In this document: in pieces, positions 53,332 to 55,978 of the stretch
Position numbering within the stretch: position 1 is the first letter of the stretch
How the letters are laid out: every line of letters starts with the position of its first letter
DNA from: an archaeon
GTDB lineage: Archaea > Thermoproteota > Nitrososphaeria > Nitrososphaerales > Nitrosopumilaceae
DNA length: 55,978 nt
Assembly (NCBI GenBank): GCA_024276695.1
Contig: JAJRWR010000007.1
Location: forward strand, 1 to 55,978
Direction: 5' to 3'
Made by a program: the position numbers and the translations under genes
The notes under the pieces: generated by a model
What the model was told of the DNA's origin: nothing
What the model saw: the letters and a program-made list of their open reading frames with translations, nothing else
Database searches by the model: none

Positions 53332-54042
53332 ATGACAATGCAAATAACATCTGATCCCATTCTAGAAAAAATTCAAAAATATTTCAAGGACTATGGAATC
53401 ACATCATCCATATCTGAAGAAAAACTTGATTTTGAATCAGACTATGTAGATATTAATTTTTTAGGAACAAGAGATGGAATTGGAAATGTAGGTTCTCTAA
53501 AATTAGAAAATTCTCCGATTGATTATATTCACATTATAAAAAAACAAGAATACGCAAAATGTGATTATGCTGTAGGGGGACATGTTGGAATGGGAATTCA
53601 TAAACATTCATGGTGGAAAATGCGATTCTTTCTTACATTCCCAGAATCAATTCAAATTGGACCATTTGATATTGGAACAATTTCTACAATAAAGAAAGGA
53701 CGATTTCATTCAAAAATTGAGAGTTTTATGTGGAGTGGTTATCCAAAACTTACTACTTTACCTCCAGGGTTAATAAGAGACAATGTAGCCGAACCACTTT
53801 ATCATGATCAACGATTAAGAATACTAATGATGAAATGCTTGCTAAAAGAACGAATAATTACTATTTCAAGATATTCTCCTAGTGAATCAAATGCAGTAAA
53901 AACAAATTCTAAGATTGTAATTGAATCCAAATGGAAATATCAAAGAGATCTTTTTGCAAATAATGATAATATAGAAATGTATGAAAGAATGGCAGAGATA
54001 ACTAAACAGACCATCAACAATTTGAAATATCATTTAATATAG
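53332..54042 (+). CDS. Conserved-looking protein of unknown function
   Basis: The protein is 236 aa with no recognised family. It appears alpha/beta with an N-terminal acidic part, a His-rich central patch (GGHVGMGIHKHSWWKMRFF) that could bind metal, a Gly/Pro-rich linker (LPPGLIRDNVAEP) and helical C-terminus. It is followed after 8 bp by the next gene, so the two are probably co-transcribed. It has no signal peptide or clear membrane segment. Confidence 0.45.
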   Translation: MTMQITSDPILEKIQKYFKDYGITSSISEEKLDFESDYVDINFLGTRDGIGNVGSLKLENSPIDYIHIIKKQEYAKCDYAVGGHVGMGIHKHSWWKMRFFLTFPESIQIGPFDIGTISTIKKGRFHSKIESFMWSGYPKLTTLPPGLIRDNVAEPLYHDQRLRILMMKCLLKERIITISRYSPSESNAVKTNSKIVIESKWKYQRDLFANNDNIEMYERMAEITKQTINNLKYHLI

Positions 54043-54050
54043 GAATTAAA

Positions 54051-54521
54051 ATGCTATCTACAAAATTTGATACAAGAGATTTATCAATACAAGAAATTTT
54101 AGATGCCCCATTAGGACATGTTATTACTGTATTAGAGAACTATCTTAATTGTAAAATAAAACTAGATTTAATTGAACAAAACACCTCAAAACCAGGATCT
54201 ATATTTGAAAGAAAGATAACCATTACGGCAAATCATTTTCCTCTAATCAAAGCAATCATAAAATTTGATAAAAAGATTCTTCCAAAACGTATTGTAGAAC
54301 AATTGCTGCAAAAAAGACAATTTATAGGCACAATTATGAACCTAAATGAGATTCCAAACAAAAAAGATATCATTTCCCTCAAAGTAGAAAAAAAGAAAAT
54401 TATTCGAGTTTATCAAATAAAATATGATGAAAATACATACTTTGAGATATCTGAAGAAATCAGATTAGACTATATTGATAGTATCAAAAATGAATTTGGA
54501 ATGAAGAAAGGGTTATTGTAA
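54051..54521 (+). CDS. Putative chorismate-lyase-like fold protein (DUF98)
   Basis: The protein is 156 aa. The pattern ERKITITANHFPLIKAIIKFDKKILPKRIVEQLLQKRQFIG (in pieces) resembles the core strand order of the chorismate pyruvate-lyase/DUF98 family, with a basic residue after the first strand and IG before a long strand. This is a weak visual match and catalytic residues are not clear. It lies 8 bp after the preceding unknown gene, so the two may act together. Confidence 0.35.
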   Translation: MLSTKFDTRDLSIQEILDAPLGHVITVLENYLNCKIKLDLIEQNTSKPGSIFERKITITANHFPLIKAIIKFDKKILPKRIVEQLLQKRQFIGTIMNLNEIPNKKDIISLKVEKKKIIRVYQIKYDENTYFEISEEIRLDYIDSIKNEFGMKKGLL

Positions 54522-54664
54522 AATCATAAACAAAGTTTGAAATATTTTATCTTTTTCATCTTTTTTAAATAAATAAAAATCTGTTTAACTTTTTTGAAAT
54601 TATCAATCAATAATTAAGAAATTTGATAATTAGAGTTATTTCAAACATCACATACAAGAAAATA

Positions 54665-54919
54665 ATGCAAGATACGCTTCATCAAGATATTATAGATTTG
54701 GAAAATAATATTTTACGGATAGAAGACAACATAGTAGAATTTTTGAGACTGAACTATGATGAAGGAATTAAAAAATCACTTCACCGATTAGAATCAGATT
54801 TAAAATATCTCAGTATTATTGCAAATGGGGCTCCAATTGACAAAAATGAGGATAGAAGAATCATGGATTTTCTGAGAACACATTACAATTACTTTCAAAA
54901 ATTATCTGTTCCTGCATAA
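54665..54919 (+). CDS. Small helical protein of unknown function
   Basis: The protein is 84 aa from ATG 54665 (MQDTLHQDIIDLENNILRI); an alternative TTG start at 54623 adds an unlikely leader. It is almost entirely helical with hydrophobic spacing of a coiled coil (IIDLENNILRIEDNIVEFLRL, ESDLKYLSIIANG). It ends RTHYNYFQKLSVPA. No family is recognised. It stands alone. Confidence 0.45.
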   Translation: MQDTLHQDIIDLENNILRIEDNIVEFLRLNYDEGIKKSLHRLESDLKYLSIIANGAPIDKNEDRRIMDFLRTHYNYFQKLSVPA

Positions 54920-55000
54920 TTAACTAAACAATTGTTTGGTTTTTGAAGAGATAATTCTTGTTCATGGACAATATTATGTGGGTTTTGATATTAGGTATTA

Positions 55001-55117
55001 TCATGGATCTGTTTTGACCCAATACATTCTCTCACTACAGTTTGGACATTTTACATTAGCCTTGTAATTTCGAAAAGTCACCAACACATCACAATTCTTA
55101 CAATTCCAAGTTGACAT
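55001..55117 (-). CDS. 38-residue zinc-ribbon microprotein
   Basis: ATG at 55117 opens 38 codons. Two CxxC pairs, C6/C9 (NCKNCD) and C24/C27 (KCPNCS), are separated by 14 residues, a classic zinc ribbon. The start and stop are clean. It occupies most of the gap between 54920 and 55308. Such small rubredoxin/zinc-ribbon proteins are common in archaea, with mostly unknown function. Confidence 0.6.
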   Translation of the reverse strand: MSTWNCKNCDVLVTFRNYKANVKCPNCSERMYWVKTDP

Positions 55118-55308
55118 AACTACAATATTGCAATTGATACTTTTGTAATTATCAGTAAATTCTTCTAAACACATCATGTTTTCTTTTTTAAAAATAAAAA
55201 TTCCATTTTAGAACACCTAAAAATTTATCAACTTTTTTAAATTAATTTGAATAAACGTAAAGAGAAATCAAACTAACGCTTATCATTCTGAGATGATAAT
55301 ATTGTACA

Positions 55309-55722
55309 TTGAAAAAGGCAAGAAATAATCGCGCATCCTATTCCATTGCCGTATCTACTAATAACCATCTAGCAGACAGTATGAAGCAAAGTTTTGAGTT
55401 TTGGCACAATAATTATCAGAATTCTTTGATTAATTATCCACTAGTATGGAAAAAAGCCTTAGAGTCAGATTTAGAAATTATGAAAAAAGTAAAAACATGG
55501 GAAAAAAATTCAATTCAAAATACTGGAATTATAATGGAAGAATTCTTTGAAATGTGGTCCTATGCCATTCGAAAATCCACTTTTGAGCAAGCAAAAAAAT
55601 CAATTCAAGATTGGGAGAGGTTTTGGAAAAATGCAACTGACGAGCAGTTTAGTGTATGTAGTGAAATACTTCAAATGATAGAAAAATACTGGAGGGAAAT
55701 ACAAAGTAAAAATATTGAATGA
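55309..55722 (+). CDS. Helical protein, possibly PHA-synthase-subunit or phasin-like
   Basis: The protein is 137 aa from a TTG start (an internal ATG at residue 25 is an alternative). It is fully helical with regularly spaced Trp (FEFWHNNYQNSL, YPLVWKKAL, VKTWEKNS, FEMWSYAIRK, DWERFWKNA). The pattern recalls PhaE/phasin-like proteins that coat polyhydroxyalkanoate granules, which thaumarchaea can make, but no PhaC synthase lies in the window. The function is therefore a guess. Confidence 0.4.
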   Translation: MKKARNNRASYSIAVSTNNHLADSMKQSFEFWHNNYQNSLINYPLVWKKALESDLEIMKKVKTWEKNSIQNTGIIMEEFFEMWSYAIRKSTFEQAKKSIQDWERFWKNATDEQFSVCSEILQMIEKYWREIQSKNIE

Positions 55723-55842
55723 CAAATATAATAATGAAACATTATCATTTATGATATCTAATTATTTTTTAATTTTATTTGAAAAAAGAACAAAAAATTA
55801 ACAAATGTTAAATATTTTCTAAATTGTCTTTTTATTTCCAAC

Positions 55843-55977
55843 TCATCCCAATACTCTCCAATACATCATGACACATGCAATGTTTGCCAATCCAAGATAG
55901 TTCTCAATCTTTCTTTCGTATCTAATTCTTGTTCTGTGGAATCCGCACTTGATCCATGCAAAGAATCGTTCCACTAC
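55843..55977 (-). mobile_element. C-terminal end of an IS5-family-type transposase, truncated by window edge
   Basis: An open leftward frame from the window edge ends in TGA at 55843. The 44 visible residues include VVERFFAWIKCGFHRTRIRYE followed by NYLGLANIACVMMYWRVLG (in two pieces), which matches the end of IS5/IS4-type DDE transposases: the ERxFxWIK...RxRYExx...NYLG(F/L)xxIA tail with the catalytic Glu. The rest of the element lies to the right of the window. The left terminal repeat was not identified. Confidence 0.75.
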
Positions 55978-55978
55978 A

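Overview
The window looks like the chromosome of a marine ammonia-oxidising archaeon of the Nitrosopumilus type (Thaumarchaeota / Nitrososphaeria). The evidence is gene content: a type IB DNA topoisomerase, TFB initiation factors, archaeal DnaG, a proteasome alpha subunit, LysW-dependent lysine/arginine synthesis, DphB, archaeal RibK/RibL, a 3-hydroxypropionate/4-hydroxybutyrate-cycle hydratase next to an ADP-forming acyl-CoA synthetase, many small AsnC-type (RAM) proteins, AT-rich DNA and TTG/GTG starts. Nothing in the window names the species.

Layout. (1) 1-6.5 kb, accessory. A left-edge-truncated DUF932-like gene, three 31-bp-spaced direct repeats, and a leftward run of seven genes: small Cys protein, TFB-like factor, ParB-like protein, winged-helix protein, A24 prepilin peptidase, ParM-like actin ATPase and small basic protein. 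It looks like an integrated plasmid or virus backbone with its own transcription and segregation functions. (2) 6.5-8.2 kb: an ApeA-like HEPN gene and a 0.5 kb structured gap. (3) 8.2-16.8 kb: Nudix hydrolase, MTHFR-like protein, a two-gene cobalamin-dependent methionine synthase, MFS carrier and a SsuABC/TauABC-type transporter. (4) 16.9-26.0 kb: argG-lysW-argX-lysY-lysZ-lysJ-lysM, then lysS-lysW2-lysX-lysK. Two carrier proteins are present. The arginine-side one ends EDWGE and the lysine-side one ends EDWGQ. (5) 26-47.8 kb, core: dphB-DUF357, ribL/ribK, dnaG, Fe-S carrier, CBS protein, regulators, cupredoxin, crotonyl-CoA/3HP-CoA hydratase, acyl-CoA synthetase, gdhA, psmA, PII, TatA, DNA methyltransferase, MrfA-like helicase, SDR and topoisomerase IB. 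(6) 47.8-56 kb: intron-bearing tRNA-Met(CAT), a second TFB, five AsnC/RAM proteins mixed with tiny membrane and Cys-rich proteins (two share an identical eight-Cys spacing), unknown genes, and the end of an IS5-type transposase at the right edge.

Four genes (argX, lysK, the second TFB and an Lrp regulator) are broken by single-base indels, each in a mononucleotide run. A fifth, a two-domain RAM protein, has an in-frame TAA. The indel pattern suggests base-calling error at homopolymers at least as much as true gene decay, so these genes may be intact in the organism.

Many archaeal-style coupled genes overlap by 1-23 nt. No rRNA, CRISPR array or integrase is visible.
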